The notes below the pieces were generated by a model. The model was given only the letters and a program-made list of their open reading frames with translations, searched no databases and was not told where the DNA came from. This document shows, in pieces, positions 51,211 through 61,200 of a DNA stretch of 64,000 nt. Within the stretch, counting starts at the first letter, position 1. Each line of letters begins with the position of its first letter. This stretch comes from Fimbriimonadia bacterium (GTDB lineage Bacteria > Armatimonadota > Fimbriimonadia > Fimbriimonadales > Fimbriimonadaceae). Both the position numbers and the translations under genes were made by a program. Location: contig JAUIKO010000001.1 of the NCBI GenBank assembly GCA_030430755.1, positions 248,001 through 312,000 of the forward strand, read 5' to 3'.

Positions 51211-52212
51211 ATGGCGCAGAAAGTTTGTTTAATTAGAGGGGATGGTACCGGGCCTGAATTAGTCGATGCAGTAGAGAAAATTTATCAGGCCGCAAATGTG
51301 AGTATCGATTGGGTTGAAGTTGAAGCAGGGTTAAAATGTGTTGAGGCTGGTAAGCCAATTGTTCCTGATGAGACTATCGAAAAAATAAGAGAAATTGGAG
51401 TAGCTTTCAAGGCTCCGATGACAACACCTATTGGAAAGGGAAGCGTAAGCCCAAATGTAACTTTAAGAAAAAGGCTTGATTTATATGCATGTGTGAGACC
51501 TGTTAAATCGTTGCCTGGAGTTGTGACTCCATTTAAAGATCTAGATTTAGTCATATTTAGAGAGAATACAGAAGATTTATATGCACAAATAGAATATATT
51601 GTAGCTCCTGGAGTGGCGCATACAATTAAATTAATCACAGAAGAAGGTTCTAGGAGAATTGCCAAAGCTGCTTTTGAGTTTGCAAAAGAGAACGGACGAA
51701 AAAGAGTTACTGCTGTTCATAAAGCTAATATCATGAAAATAGCAGATGGAATGTTTCTAAGGGTATGTCAGGAGGTTGCTAAGGATTATCCAGATATTGA
51801 GTTTTACGATAATATTGTTGATAATCAATGCATGCAGCTGATTACAAAATGGAAAGATTATGACGTGCTTGTCCTTCCAAATTTATATGGTGATATTGTA
51901 AGTGATTTAGCTGCTGGTATGATGGGAGGATTAGGCTTAGCTCCTGGCGCAAACTATGGTACCAATTGTGCTATTTTTGAAGCAGTACATGGATCTGCTC
52001 CAAGATATGCTGGTTTAAATAAGGTGAATCCTACAGCACTTCTTTTAACTTCTTCCTTGATGCTTGGGCATTTAGGAATGCATGATAAGAAAAAAGATAT
52101 CGAAGGTGCGTTAGATGCAACCTTAGCTAAAGGGATTAAAACCTATGATATCGGTGGTAGTGCAACAACTACTGAATTTACGGATGCAATTTGCAGTGAA
52201 TTAAAGTCTTAA
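51211..52212 (+). CDS. Isocitrate dehydrogenase, catalytic subunit (NAD-type)
   Basis: Oxidatively decarboxylates isocitrate to 2-oxoglutarate. 333 residues from ATG 51211, with GAGTAAG upstream. The frame begins at 51166, but that would overlap the preceding gene. Family motifs: G-D-G-T-G-P-E-L, the substrate loop S-V-S-P-N-V-T-L-R-K-R-L-D-L-Y-A-C-V-R-P, F-R-E-N-T-E-D-L-Y-A, N-L-Y-G-D-I-V-S-D and E-A-V-H-G-S-A-P-R-Y-A-G. The S-x-N-x-x-L-R-K loop favours isocitrate over isopropylmalate, and no leu genes are near. With lpd and sucC it supports a working part of the TCA cycle. A terminator follows. Confidence 0.92.
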   Translation: MAQKVCLIRGDGTGPELVDAVEKIYQAANVSIDWVEVEAGLKCVEAGKPIVPDETIEKIREIGVAFKAPMTTPIGKGSVSPNVTLRKRLDLYACVRPVKSLPGVVTPFKDLDLVIFRENTEDLYAQIEYIVAPGVAHTIKLITEEGSRRIAKAAFEFAKENGRKRVTAVHKANIMKIADGMFLRVCQEVAKDYPDIEFYDNIVDNQCMQLITKWKDYDVLVLPNLYGDIVSDLAAGMMGGLGLAPGANYGTNCAIFEAVHGSAPRYAGLNKVNPTALLLTSSLMLGHLGMHDKKKDIEGALDATLAKGIKTYDIGGSATTTEFTDAICSELKS

Positions 52213-52232
52213 CAAAAAACAATTAACCTGTT

Positions 52233-52275
52233 AAAAAATGTGTAATGCATATCCTTGCATTATACATTTTTTTTA
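52233..52275 (+). terminator. Terminator after isocitrate dehydrogenase
   Basis: 17-bp arms AAAAAATGTGTAATGCA (52233-52249) and TGCATTATACATTTTTT (52256-52272, one mismatch), followed by more T. The cca frame opens inside this hairpin, one reason for placing its start further on. Confidence 0.87.
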
Positions 52276-52290
52276 TTTATACTTAAGAAT

Positions 52291-53559
52291 ATGAGGCCTA
52301 GAAATTGCTATTTAGTTGGAGGATGCGTTCGAGACACGCTTCTAGGCGTTGAGTTTAAAGATAAAGATTTTGTTGTAGTAGGTTCAACTCCCGAGGAGAT
52401 GATAAATCTGGGTTTTAAACAGGTCGGAGCAGACTTTCCTGTTTTTATTCATCCAGAAACAGGAGAAGAGTATGCTCTTGCTCGGAAAGAGAAAAAAAAG
52501 GGGGGAGGTTATTGTGGTTTTAATGTCGACTTTAGTCCGGATACAACTTTAGAAGAAGATCTTGCAAGAAGAGATATCACGATAAATGCTATTGCAGCTC
52601 CTGTGAAAGATAAGCTCGAGTTTAATCAAAATGATATTATCGATCCTTTCGGTGGCCGAGAAGATATCAATAGGAAAATTCTAAGACATACCACGGATGC
52701 ATTTAAGGAAGATCCAGTTAGAGTTTTGCGCATTGCAAGGTTTCTAGCTAGATTTGGAAAAGATTGGAATATAGCTGAAGAGACGAAAAAACTTATCTTT
52801 TTGATGGGCAAATCCGGAGATTTAAAAGAACTTAAGCCTGATAGAGTATGGAAGGAGCTTTCCATGGCTCTCTTAGAACATCATCCACGATTATTTTTTG
52901 ATACTTTATTAGAATGTGATGTGCTTCATATCGTTTTTCCTGAAATTTATCGATTAAAATCTGCTTTAGAGTTTTATACTTATCACTCTGAAGGTAATGC
53001 ATATGAACATACCATGATGGTGCTAGAGCAGGCTGCTCTGTTAAAGTTAGACCTTATAGGAAGACTCGCAGCATTAACACATGATTTTGGTAAGGGAATT
53101 ACTCCTAAAGATAAGCTTCCGCACCATTATTCTCATGAAAGGACTGGTGTAGATGTGATAGATGATTTTTCTAAACGTGCTTCCATTCCTAAGCAATATA
53201 AAAAAATATTGAAAAAACTGTGTAGAACACATATGTTGTTATATCATTTGCCAAGATTAAAGGCAAAAACTATAGTCAAGCTATTTATAAATCTAGGAGC
53301 GTGGAATGATCCAGATATCGTTCAACATTTATACCATTTAGGAATATGTGATGTAAAAGGTAGAGCTGGATATGATTTGGTTGATACATCTTTTTTAAAT
53401 GGATTATTAGCGTTATGGGACATTGTTCAAACCGTAAGTTTCAAGGATGTTTTTCCTGAAGGTGAGGTTGATTCGAAAAAAATAGAAAAGGGACTTTATC
53501 AAGCAAGAGTATCTGCTGTTAAAAGATATCTTCAAACCTCAAATAGAAATGAAATGTAA
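52291..53559 (+). CDS. cca: tRNA CCA-adding enzyme with HD domain
   Basis: Adds or repairs the 3' CCA of tRNAs. N-terminal nucleotidyltransferase: Y-L-V-G-G-C-V-R-D-T-L-L-G, the catalytic D-K-D-F pair, then the E-E-D-L-A-R-R-D-I-T-I-N-A-I-A block. An HD phosphohydrolase domain follows (H-T-M-M-V-L-E, L-T-H-D-F-G-K-G), as in the E. coli-type multifunctional enzyme. 422 residues from ATG 52291; the longer frame starts within the terminator. All five tRNAs in the window already encode CCA, so repair is the likely main role. Confidence 0.93.
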   Translation: MRPRNCYLVGGCVRDTLLGVEFKDKDFVVVGSTPEEMINLGFKQVGADFPVFIHPETGEEYALARKEKKKGGGYCGFNVDFSPDTTLEEDLARRDITINAIAAPVKDKLEFNQNDIIDPFGGREDINRKILRHTTDAFKEDPVRVLRIARFLARFGKDWNIAEETKKLIFLMGKSGDLKELKPDRVWKELSMALLEHHPRLFFDTLLECDVLHIVFPEIYRLKSALEFYTYHSEGNAYEHTMMVLEQAALLKLDLIGRLAALTHDFGKGITPKDKLPHHYSHERTGVDVIDDFSKRASIPKQYKKILKKLCRTHMLLYHLPRLKAKTIVKLFINLGAWNDPDIVQHLYHLGICDVKGRAGYDLVDTSFLNGLLALWDIVQTVSFKDVFPEGEVDSKKIEKGLYQARVSAVKRYLQTSNRNEM

Positions 53560-53568
53560 AATGTAAGT

Positions 53569-54585
53569 ATGGTCATTATACTTAATCATGGTTTTGTTCC
53601 TTCAGAAGCTTTACTAACCTCATTCAAAAACTTTCAGATTCAGTACAAAAGTTATAATACTGGATACGTTTCATATATTTATGTTTTGCCTCAACGAGAA
53701 AATAAAACATTAGAAGCTTGGTTGAGTTATTTTCAAAAAGAACATTTTTCAGAAATTAAAGAGGTTTTATGGAATGAAAAGACTCCGGCTATCGTTTCTA
53801 AGATAGATAAAGAAAAAAGAATCAGAGTTGGGGATATCGAAATAGGAGGGCAGCAGAAGTGTATAATAGCTGGACCATGCTGTATAGAATCATATGATCA
53901 GATGGAGCAGATTGCCTTGTCTTTATCAACATCTGGAATAAACTTTTTAAGAGGTGGAGCCTATAAACCAAGTACATCTCCTTATTCCTTTCATGGTTTA
54001 GGTGAGGAGGGTCTAAAAATACTACAAAGCGTTGCGTTAAAATATCGATTGAAAACAGTCACAGAAGTTTTAGATCCTAGGGATGTTGAAAAAGTTGCTT
54101 CATATGCGGATATTTTGCAGATCGGTACGAGGAATATGCAAAATTTCAGTTTATTACACGAGGTTGGACAGAGCAAATGCCCTGTGATTTTAAAAAGGGG
54201 AATGAGTGCAACCTATGAAGAATGGCTTCTAGCAGCAGAGCATATTGCAGCTTATGGGAATGAAAATATTATTCTATGTGAGCGCGGTATAAGAACTTTT
54301 GAATCAGGAACTCGAAATACTTTAGATTTATTAGCTATTCCTTATATGAAAAAAAGAGTTTCCTTGCCTATTATTATCGATCCAAGTCATGCTGCAGGAG
54401 TAAGTGAATATATCCCTGCAATGGCAAGAGCAGCTATAGCAGCAGGCGCTGATGGACTGATGATCGAAACTCATCATGATCCTGCAAGTTCATATAAAGA
54501 TAGTAAGCAGGCATTATCGTTAAATGAATTTAATCGTTTAATGCATGATTTAAATACCATGAATTTGTCCGCATTTTTCATGTGA
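53569..54585 (+). CDS. aroF: 3-deoxy-7-phosphoheptulonate synthase (type I-beta)
   Basis: First step of the shikimate pathway, joining PEP and erythrose-4-phosphate. A ferredoxin-like N-terminal domain (1-75), as in the Thermotoga enzyme, precedes the barrel: A-G-P-C-C-I-E-S, R-G-G-A-Y-K-P-S-T-S-P-Y-S-F-H-G-L-G, Q-I-G-T-R-N-M-Q-N-F, C-E-R-G-I-R-T-F and D-P-S-H-A-A-G, with C, H, E and D metal ligands in place. 338 residues. It starts 9 bases after cca. No other aro genes are in the window. Confidence 0.95.
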   Translation: MVIILNHGFVPSEALLTSFKNFQIQYKSYNTGYVSYIYVLPQRENKTLEAWLSYFQKEHFSEIKEVLWNEKTPAIVSKIDKEKRIRVGDIEIGGQQKCIIAGPCCIESYDQMEQIALSLSTSGINFLRGGAYKPSTSPYSFHGLGEEGLKILQSVALKYRLKTVTEVLDPRDVEKVASYADILQIGTRNMQNFSLLHEVGQSKCPVILKRGMSATYEEWLLAAEHIAAYGNENIILCERGIRTFESGTRNTLDLLAIPYMKKRVSLPIIIDPSHAAGVSEYIPAMARAAIAAGADGLMIETHHDPASSYKDSKQALSLNEFNRLMHDLNTMNLSAFFM

Positions 54586-54609
54586 AAAATAATATAATGA
54601 ATCATAGTT

Positions 54610-55755
54610 ATGAAAATATCTTCTTCGAGTAAAATTACTCATCCGAATAATACTGAAATCACAGCCCATGATATTTATCATGCTATAGATGAGATAGCTC
54701 CTTTTAAAGATGCTTTCTCATTTGATAATGCAGGTCTTCAGGTCGGAACGCTAAGTAAGAAAGTCACTAAATGTATGTTTAGTTTAGATCGATCTCTTGC
54801 TGCTATAAAACAAGCGGTCCAGTTAGGATGTGAATGTATGGTTACTCATCATCCATTAATTTGGGATCCTTTAAAAAAACTCGATTTAGATTCTCATATT
54901 GGAAAAAGCATCGAACTTTTGATTAAAAATGATATTACGTTAATTTCTGCTCATACCAATTGGGATATATCTGAAGGTGGAATTAATGATACGCTTGCTA
55001 GCATACTTCAACTGGAGAATATAGAGCATCTAGGTTGTTATACGAAGTCAGAGTTGTGTAAATTAGTGCTTTTTATCCCGCATGAGGATATGAACCAAAT
55101 GATAGATGCATTATCTAATGCAGGAGCAGGAGTAATAGAGAACTACCGCAGGTGTGCGTTTTATCAACAGGGAACGGGTACATTCTTACCTTCTGAGGGT
55201 AGCGAACCTGTGATTGGCAAAAAGGGAAGAGTAGAGCTAGTGGAAGAGATTAGATTAGAAATGGTTTTCAGGAAAGAGGATTTCTCCACGATCACGAAGA
55301 CATTATTAGCTCATCATCCATATGAAACACCTGCATATGATGTTTACCCTTTAAGTCATTCTCAAAAAGGCGGTACGTTTAGATGTGGATATTTGAAAAA
55401 TCCTTGTCAATTATCAGCATTTTTATCGTTTGTTAATCTTCAATTAGAAACTCAATGTAGAGCATGGGGAAGAACTGATAGAGTAATCCGTAAAGTTGCA
55501 GTCTGTGGAGGTGCGGGAGGTTCTTTTTGGAAAGAAGCTAAAAAATCAGGGTGTGACGTTCTGGTCAGCTCTGAGATAAAACAAGATATAGCGCTTGAAG
55601 CAGTTGAATCTGATTTTTGTATCGTAGATGCAGGTCACTTTGCTACTGAACAACCAGGGTGCTATGCGCTGAAAAATGTGATTCAGGAATTGTTTCCAAA
55701 GATGAACACTTATATCTACAGTCCAGATTTAGGTTTATCAGGTAAGCCTTTATAA
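54610..55755 (+). CDS. Nif3-like dinuclear metal protein (YbgI/YqfO type)
   Basis: Conserved bacterial protein of uncertain role; some members have been called GTP cyclohydrolase I type 2. The metal-binding residues are in T-H-H-P-L-I-W-D-P, S-A-H-T-N-W-D and the C-terminal D-A-G-H-F-A-T-E. The long form (381 residues) carries the inserted PII/CutA-like domain (about 140-245, with H-H-P-Y-E-T-P-A-Y-D-V-Y-P) found in YqfO. V-C-G-G-A-G-G-S-F is conserved. Cotranscribed with cca and aroF by spacing. Confidence 0.92.
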   Translation: MKISSSSKITHPNNTEITAHDIYHAIDEIAPFKDAFSFDNAGLQVGTLSKKVTKCMFSLDRSLAAIKQAVQLGCECMVTHHPLIWDPLKKLDLDSHIGKSIELLIKNDITLISAHTNWDISEGGINDTLASILQLENIEHLGCYTKSELCKLVLFIPHEDMNQMIDALSNAGAGVIENYRRCAFYQQGTGTFLPSEGSEPVIGKKGRVELVEEIRLEMVFRKEDFSTITKTLLAHHPYETPAYDVYPLSHSQKGGTFRCGYLKNPCQLSAFLSFVNLQLETQCRAWGRTDRVIRKVAVCGGAGGSFWKEAKKSGCDVLVSSEIKQDIALEAVESDFCIVDAGHFATEQPGCYALKNVIQELFPKMNTYIYSPDLGLSGKPL

Positions 55756-55773
55756 ATAAAAGCTGATAGTGCG

Positions 55774-55827
55774 TTAGCTATTGTTAACTTTTTTATTTGC
55801 TTTAGCTATTGCTAACTTTTTTATTAT
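55774..55827. repeat. Duplicated hairpin (tandem terminator-like) in convergent gap
   Basis: TTAGCTATTGTTAACTTTTT (from 55774) recurs as TTAGCTATTGCTAACTTTTT (from 55802), a 28-bp period. Each copy folds as a 5-6 bp stem (GTTAGC/GTTAAC, TTAGC/GCTAA) with loop TATT and a T-tract on the + strand. The first copy is a plausible terminator for the Nif3-like gene. The second forms the end of the VTT gene on the other strand. Confidence 0.7.
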
Positions 55828-56485
55828 AATATAGCGGGATGAATATAAGCGTCAACGTTATGAAGACAGGTATTAGTAAACTCGAGTCTACAACGTTGCT
55901 TATAGATATATCTGGTGTATTAATAAAATCTTGGAGCTCACTTCCAATGGATACATATAACATCGAGGTTGGAATAAGACCTATGAGTGTTCCCCAGAAG
56001 AATGTTTTAAAAGGAACATCGAAAAACGCAGATGATAAGTTAACGGCAATATAGGGAACTATAGGTATTAGCCGAAGAATAATAATGTATGCAAAAGCAT
56101 TATCTTGGAATCCTTTTTTTGTTTTCCCGATCCAGTTTTGGTTTGATTTAATAAAATGGGACATAAATGGCTTAGTCATGCAGAAGAAAATAATTGATCC
56201 CAATGTACCACCTGCTAAAACAAGTAATGTACCTACGGTAGTATCAAACAAAATACCTGCAAGAACGGATAAAAAAAATGTCCATGGCATCGTGAGGACC
56301 ACTGAAGCAGTAAAAAGAATAACAAATATCATGAGAGATAGATAATAGTGGCTATCAATATATTGATCGATGATATGATTGCCTTTAAAAATATGTCCTA
56401 CGTCGATATGAGAATAGATTAATACTATCAAAGCGAATGATGAGAGTACGAATGCTAATAATATCCATTGCCTATAATCTTTCAT
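55802..56485 (-). CDS. TVP38/TMEM64 (VTT-domain) membrane protein
   Basis: 227 residues, about five to six transmembrane helices. The VTT/SNARE-associated core is visible: A-G-I-L-F-D-T-T-V-G-T, G-G-T-L-G-S, and R-L-I-P-I-V-P-Y-I-A-V-N followed by F-F-W-G-T-L-I-G-L-I-P. This DedA-superfamily branch is linked to lipid transport or scrambling; the exact cargo is unknown. Its stop lies in the duplicated hairpin shared with the Nif3-like gene. Confidence 0.9.
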   Translation of the reverse strand: MKDYRQWILLAFVLSSFALIVLIYSHIDVGHIFKGNHIIDQYIDSHYYLSLMIFVILFTASVVLTMPWTFFLSVLAGILFDTTVGTLLVLAGGTLGSIIFFCMTKPFMSHFIKSNQNWIGKTKKGFQDNAFAYIIILRLIPIVPYIAVNLSSAFFDVPFKTFFWGTLIGLIPTSMLYVSIGSELQDFINTPDISISNVVDSSLLIPVFITLTLIFIPLYYNKKVSNS

Positions 56486-56519
56486 AGATTACTATTTATT
56501 ATAGGCAAAAATATTGCAT

Positions 56520-57176
56520 TTATAGAGAGGGGAAGTTATTTGGTGGACCAATGGAATCGAAATAAGATTCATTAGCATAAGCATCTGCTATAATCTCTTG
56601 GAATCGAATTTCATAAAAATATTGAAGCATGCAATCGGAATCTTTACCCTGTAGTTGTTGATAAAAGGAATGAGGTACCGGATAAAGGTGTAAAAAATCT
56701 TTTAGTACTTTTTTAATGTACATGGAATGCAGTTGAGGGTTAGAGTGTTTTTTTTGTTTGATTTGATCCTTAATGTCGCTGATAATATCAATAGAAATTC
56801 TTTGTAATATCTCTATTAAACTTTCTGATCTGTCAAGGATATAAGCATTGGCTCTATAGGATTCAAGAGGTGAAGTATATATAAAATTCGAATTAAATTC
56901 TTTAATGGTTTTTAAAGAATTTGTAATTTCAGATTCATAGTAATCAAGTTTTTCTCTAAGGCAATGAAATTTATCATTGAAAACTTCTTCATGAATTAAA
57001 TCAAACTGATGACTGAATACAAGGGATTCTTCAATGCAACAATAAAGATCTTTTTCTAGTTTTTTAAATGTATGGTTTCTATTTTGATCACTCTCTATTA
57101 TTGATTGCGCAGGAACTATTGAAAACGTAAAAAAGAATAATAGAAAAAGATATATGTAGGAATTTCTTAAGTTCAT
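56520..57176 (-). CDS. Exported helical protein, unknown function
   Basis: 218 residues with a signal peptide (YIYLFLLFFFTFSIVPAQS, cleavage near A-Q-S). The mature protein is predicted helical with many Glu, Asp and Lys residues. It has Y-C-C-I-E-E-S near the start and ends P-P-N-N-F-P-S-L. It lacks the K-R block and the Y-I end of the exported paralog family, although size, signal and composition are alike. It lies next to the OTU operon on the same strand, 295 bases downstream of it, with a hairpin between. Confidence 0.72.
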   Translation of the reverse strand: MNLRNSYIYLFLLFFFTFSIVPAQSIIESDQNRNHTFKKLEKDLYCCIEESLVFSHQFDLIHEEVFNDKFHCLREKLDYYESEITNSLKTIKEFNSNFIYTSPLESYRANAYILDRSESLIEILQRISIDIISDIKDQIKQKKHSNPQLHSMYIKKVLKDFLHLYPVPHSFYQQLQGKDSDCMLQYFYEIRFQEIIADAYANESYFDSIGPPNNFPSL

Positions 57177-57378
57177 TAATTATAATTCTATCTTATTTCT
57201 CGAGTTAGAACAAAGATATAAAAAGAATTTTTATCAAATATAACTTCTCTTATATTTCAAGTTTCAAGTGCTTTATAAAGATGAGTATTAAATAGGTGTT
57301 AATCTTGGAATACTTGCCCAATTACTATTATTGTAGTTTCTACCATGACTCATGATAACCAAGGTAAATTAATTGATT

Positions 57379-57412
57379 AAAACTTTCTGATAATATATAT
57401 TATGAAAGTTTT
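57379..57412 (-). terminator. Hairpin after the OTU operon
   Basis: Stem AAAACTTTC (57379-57387) / GAAAGTTTT (57404-57412), perfect 9 bp, with an AT-rich loop that can extend pairing. It lies 60 bases beyond the last OTU gene; the - strand continues with an A/T-rich tract. The rest of the 57177-57471 gap shows nothing else. Confidence 0.6.
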
Positions 57413-57471
57413 GTAGCTGAGTCTTTATTTTGAAAACTAGAAATGAATGATTGAAGAAGGAGTACTCTTTC

Positions 57472-58185
57472 TTAGGGTTTCGATGTTTTGATATTGTTAA
57501 TATAGTAATTGCTATTCTTACTGATTTGTATCGCTTGCTGCAGCTGATGTTGAGAAGCCGTTTTAGTTATTAACCTAGTATAGTGTCCTCCATCTAACAA
57601 AATATGAACGATATTCTCACTTTCATTTATAGCCCTTGTTAAAATATCATATTTCTGTTTGCTTTTATTGTATGTGTAAATAATAACCGGAGTTTGAGTC
57701 ATTTTAGCTAAAATTTTAGCAGGACACTCCAAATCATCTTGCCTTGCAGGGATATAGCTTTTTACTCCACGATTCTGTCGGTAACGTGAAACATATCTTT
57801 CTATCTCATAATCTGTAATAAAAGGTTTAATTGTTTCTAAGGGCTGGTTTTCGTTAAGTAGTGTCCTGATATGTTTTGGAGCGCAATCATGATTTCCTAT
57901 ATATTCTTCATAAATTAGATTAACAATATCTTCTCGATTATTTCCTTGTAAATAATGTTGGTATAGCCGTTCTCTTAATTCTGTGATCCGTTTTTTTACA
58001 TCGTTAAATTCTTCTTCAGGTTCTGTAATGAGAGCATGAAAAAAACAATCACCATCTGGTGTGGTCTGTATTCGGCTAAATAAATCTGATTCATCCTTTG
58101 CAAGACTAATTTTAGATTCAGAATGTCCGCAGCCAATAATCCAGTAGGATACTGAAAATATAAATAATAAATGTTGAATTCTCAT
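57472..58185 (-). CDS. OTU-domain cysteine protease lipoprotein (deubiquitinase-like)
   Basis: About 237 residues from ATG 58185. The frame opens at a TTG at 58221, twelve codons earlier, but M-R-I-Q-H-L-L-F starts a signal ending S-Y-W-I-I-G-C-G, a plausible lipobox. The OTU fold is complete: the D-G-D-C-F-F-H-A catalytic cysteine loop (Cys59 in the longer numbering), Y-I-P-A-R-Q-D-D-L-E-C-P-A, I-Y-T-Y-N-K-S-K and the catalytic histidine in G-G-H-Y-T-R-L (His213). OTU proteases remove ubiquitin in eukaryotes and are used as effectors by intracellular bacteria. Host ubiquitin as target is inference. Starts 41 bases after the 1035-residue gene. Confidence 0.88.
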   Translation of the reverse strand: MRIQHLLFIFSVSYWIIGCGHSESKISLAKDESDLFSRIQTTPDGDCFFHALITEPEEEFNDVKKRITELRERLYQHYLQGNNREDIVNLIYEEYIGNHDCAPKHIRTLLNENQPLETIKPFITDYEIERYVSRYRQNRGVKSYIPARQDDLECPAKILAKMTQTPVIIYTYNKSKQKYDILTRAINESENIVHILLDGGHYTRLITKTASQHQLQQAIQISKNSNYYINNIKTSKP

Positions 58186-58226
58186 ATAATTTAATGGATA
58201 CTCATATATATTGTGACTCAAAGTTA

Positions 58227-61200
58227 TTATTTAATGGATAAAGATTCCTGGTTATCGAATATTTGTTTGATAACTAAATATTCATTCTTATTATTTATGT
58301 CATAAAGCCGAGTGTAGTGATTGTTATGGAGGAGTATATGAATAATGGATTTCTCTTCCCCGCTTTGGATGATTTTATAGAGATCTAATTGTTCTTTAGA
58401 TTGATTATAGGTATAGATATTAATGTTTAATTCATCAAGACTGCAAACAATTTGTGCAGGACATATCATATCTGCTCTTGTTGGAATATAGCTTTCATTC
58501 CCGGTATTTACACGAAGATGTTCGGTGTAAGACTTAACATCGTTGTCTGGGATGAGCTTTAGAAGAGTATCAATATCTTTATTTTCTTTAAAAGAATTAT
58601 AAAGACGATGAGTGGCCTGTTTTCTATGGGGGCTCCATTTTACCCAATTCATTTTTTCTTTATAAAAGTCTAGAAATTTAGAAGAGACTTCTGAAGCAGA
58701 ACATATTCCTCTACATTCTTCTAAAAGTAGATGTTTCATAGATTTCAGGTGTTCTTTATTTTGTAGTATGGTATGAATTAGATTGTTTCTTTTTTCTATG
58801 GATATATCTTTCATTCGTTCTAGATCACTATTCTGCTGGGTAAATATTGCATGAAAGAAGCAATCTCCATCTCCTGCGGTTGGAATAGTGTAAAAAACAT
58901 TTCCTTGTTCATCTGGTATTTTGGTAACAGTTGATAAATCTAGATCACAGTTTTTTTTAACTTGTTTTACGTTTTTGATGAGTTCATCAAGTGTTTGATG
59001 TGTTTGTTCCTCTCCATCTGAATATAGATCATTATCCTCTGATGAATTTGAAGATGTATCGGAGCTTGTGAGTGTTGCGTTATCCTGAGTGGGGGCATAC
59101 ATACTTGTTGTAGGTATAGGATCGGAAGTTACTTCTCCAAAAGCATCAAAAATAATATTCCCTTTTTGGTCTGACTTTATTTTTTCATGAATAACGTCAA
59201 TCCGGAAATTAAAACCGCGATTTTCGACTTTAATTTTCGTATCATAAAGATTCCATAACTGATTCATTTTAATTAAGGGAGTATTCTCTTTTCTGTCATC
59301 GATGATTGCAAGTACAATGGTTGTTCTTTTCCGGTTTGTCTTATGAAATATGCCGTCTTGCAGTAAATTCTCTGTTATGAGTCGATATGCTTCTTTCGTG
59401 TTTTCAGAGATTCTTTCATCTTTTAGCATGGTCAATTCATACGATCTGAGGTTTTCTGAAATATCTTTTAGGTTTCTTTTTCGTTTATTTGTTATCTTAG
59501 GAGGTATTTTGCAATCGTGGCATTTATCAGTGTCTTTTTTTATTTTGTTTTTTTTATGTATGTCTTTGTGAATTCTATTATATATAGCGTTAATGACATA
59601 TTCCTTTTTAGGTAATTTTGAAAGTTCCGAGTTTAAAAATTCAGCACATCGCCTAACTTGTTCTAGATGATGATCGAATTGATTAGCTTTTGCTAATTTA
59701 ACATGTATTAGTTCCCATTGTTGATTATTATAAATAGCGACATCTGCAAATTCAAACTTATCATTACCTTCCCAAACAAAGTTTACACAATCTAGTAATA
59801 CGGCGATTGTATGTGAAGGTTTATCCGTATTAATGCTCTCAACTATAGCTAAGTTATAATCAGCTTCTTTTTTAAATTTATCTTTTTGATACACAGGATA
59901 TTTCTTAACGATATCCTCAGAATGACTTTTATTTCTACGAATATGTTGCTTCATTTTTTCTAATCTAGATGGGTTTACCTGATACCATTCACCTGAATTT
60001 AGATAATAAAAGTTTGAATCATATTCGAAAGGAATACTATCTACAAATCTGGCAAGATGGATTTTCTTTACTGTTCCAGACTGGTTTTTTTTAGCTTTTA
60101 ACATAGAGTTGAAATTCTTATCCTTAATAGCGAGTTGAAAATTTTTGTTATCGTTATTTTGTGTGATAGGAAAATAGATGTTTTTAGATCCAAAATATGT
60201 ATAGATTTCTTTGGAAGGTGCAAATAGTGATAGATTTTTTTCTAATTTTATATTTAATACATCGTTTAGTTCGGAAATTGTGTCTTTGTCAGTAATAGGT
60301 TGTTCTATAAATGGGAGTATTTCTTTATGTATCTTATTACTACTGTAGATATCATGAAAGTAGGAAGCCATTTTGTATAAAGAACCTACGGTTCTATGAT
60401 GTGTTGTGATGTCATCCTCTTCGTCATCATCATCTTCTTCTTTTATCGTTTGTTTGATACTAAACTGAATCGAATCTCCTCCCGTAATAGTATTCTTGTC
60501 TCCTCTAATGGTATCTTTTTGGTATTTTGGAAGAACGATTAACTTTCTTAGTTTTTCTGAACCTATTTCATTACGAAATTGTTTAAAATCTGTAAATTTA
60601 TCTTTTTTTTCTGTACTTGTTGTTGGATTAGGATCTAGATAACTAGATTTAATGGTTGATTTTATACCTTGTTGAAATGAGATATCTTCTGATGCTGTAA
60701 TGGATAACCCCCAGTTTTTAACCTGAGCGTAAGGATTGTAAAGGGTTGTCCATCTTGAAAAAAGATAGATGAAAGCTTCTTTATTGTTTTTACTTTGTGG
60801 AAAAATAATAAGTCCTGCTGTAAAGGACATAGGTTTCGCCTTTTTATTACTTGATAGTAAGGTATTAAAAAAATTTTCAGTAGCGGATCCCGATTGTTTT
60901 GTTTTATATTGCACGATATAATAATCTTTTTTAATATCTATTATATTTTCCTTTAATACTGTAAGTTCATACTTTTTACCATTATCTTCGCCAGTAAATT
61001 CCAGTTTATTTCCATTGTTGGTTGTAGGTTCTTCAAGTTTTTCTATAAGGTGATGATTTAAATAAAGTTTTATTTCATTAAAAAGTTTAGATTTAATTTT
61101 TTCCTTTTGGTAATCTTCTTTCACAATATCAGGAATATGATTGGTATTGAAATAACCTAGAGAGTAACTCTCTGGAGAATTTACACTTCGATGTATTTCT

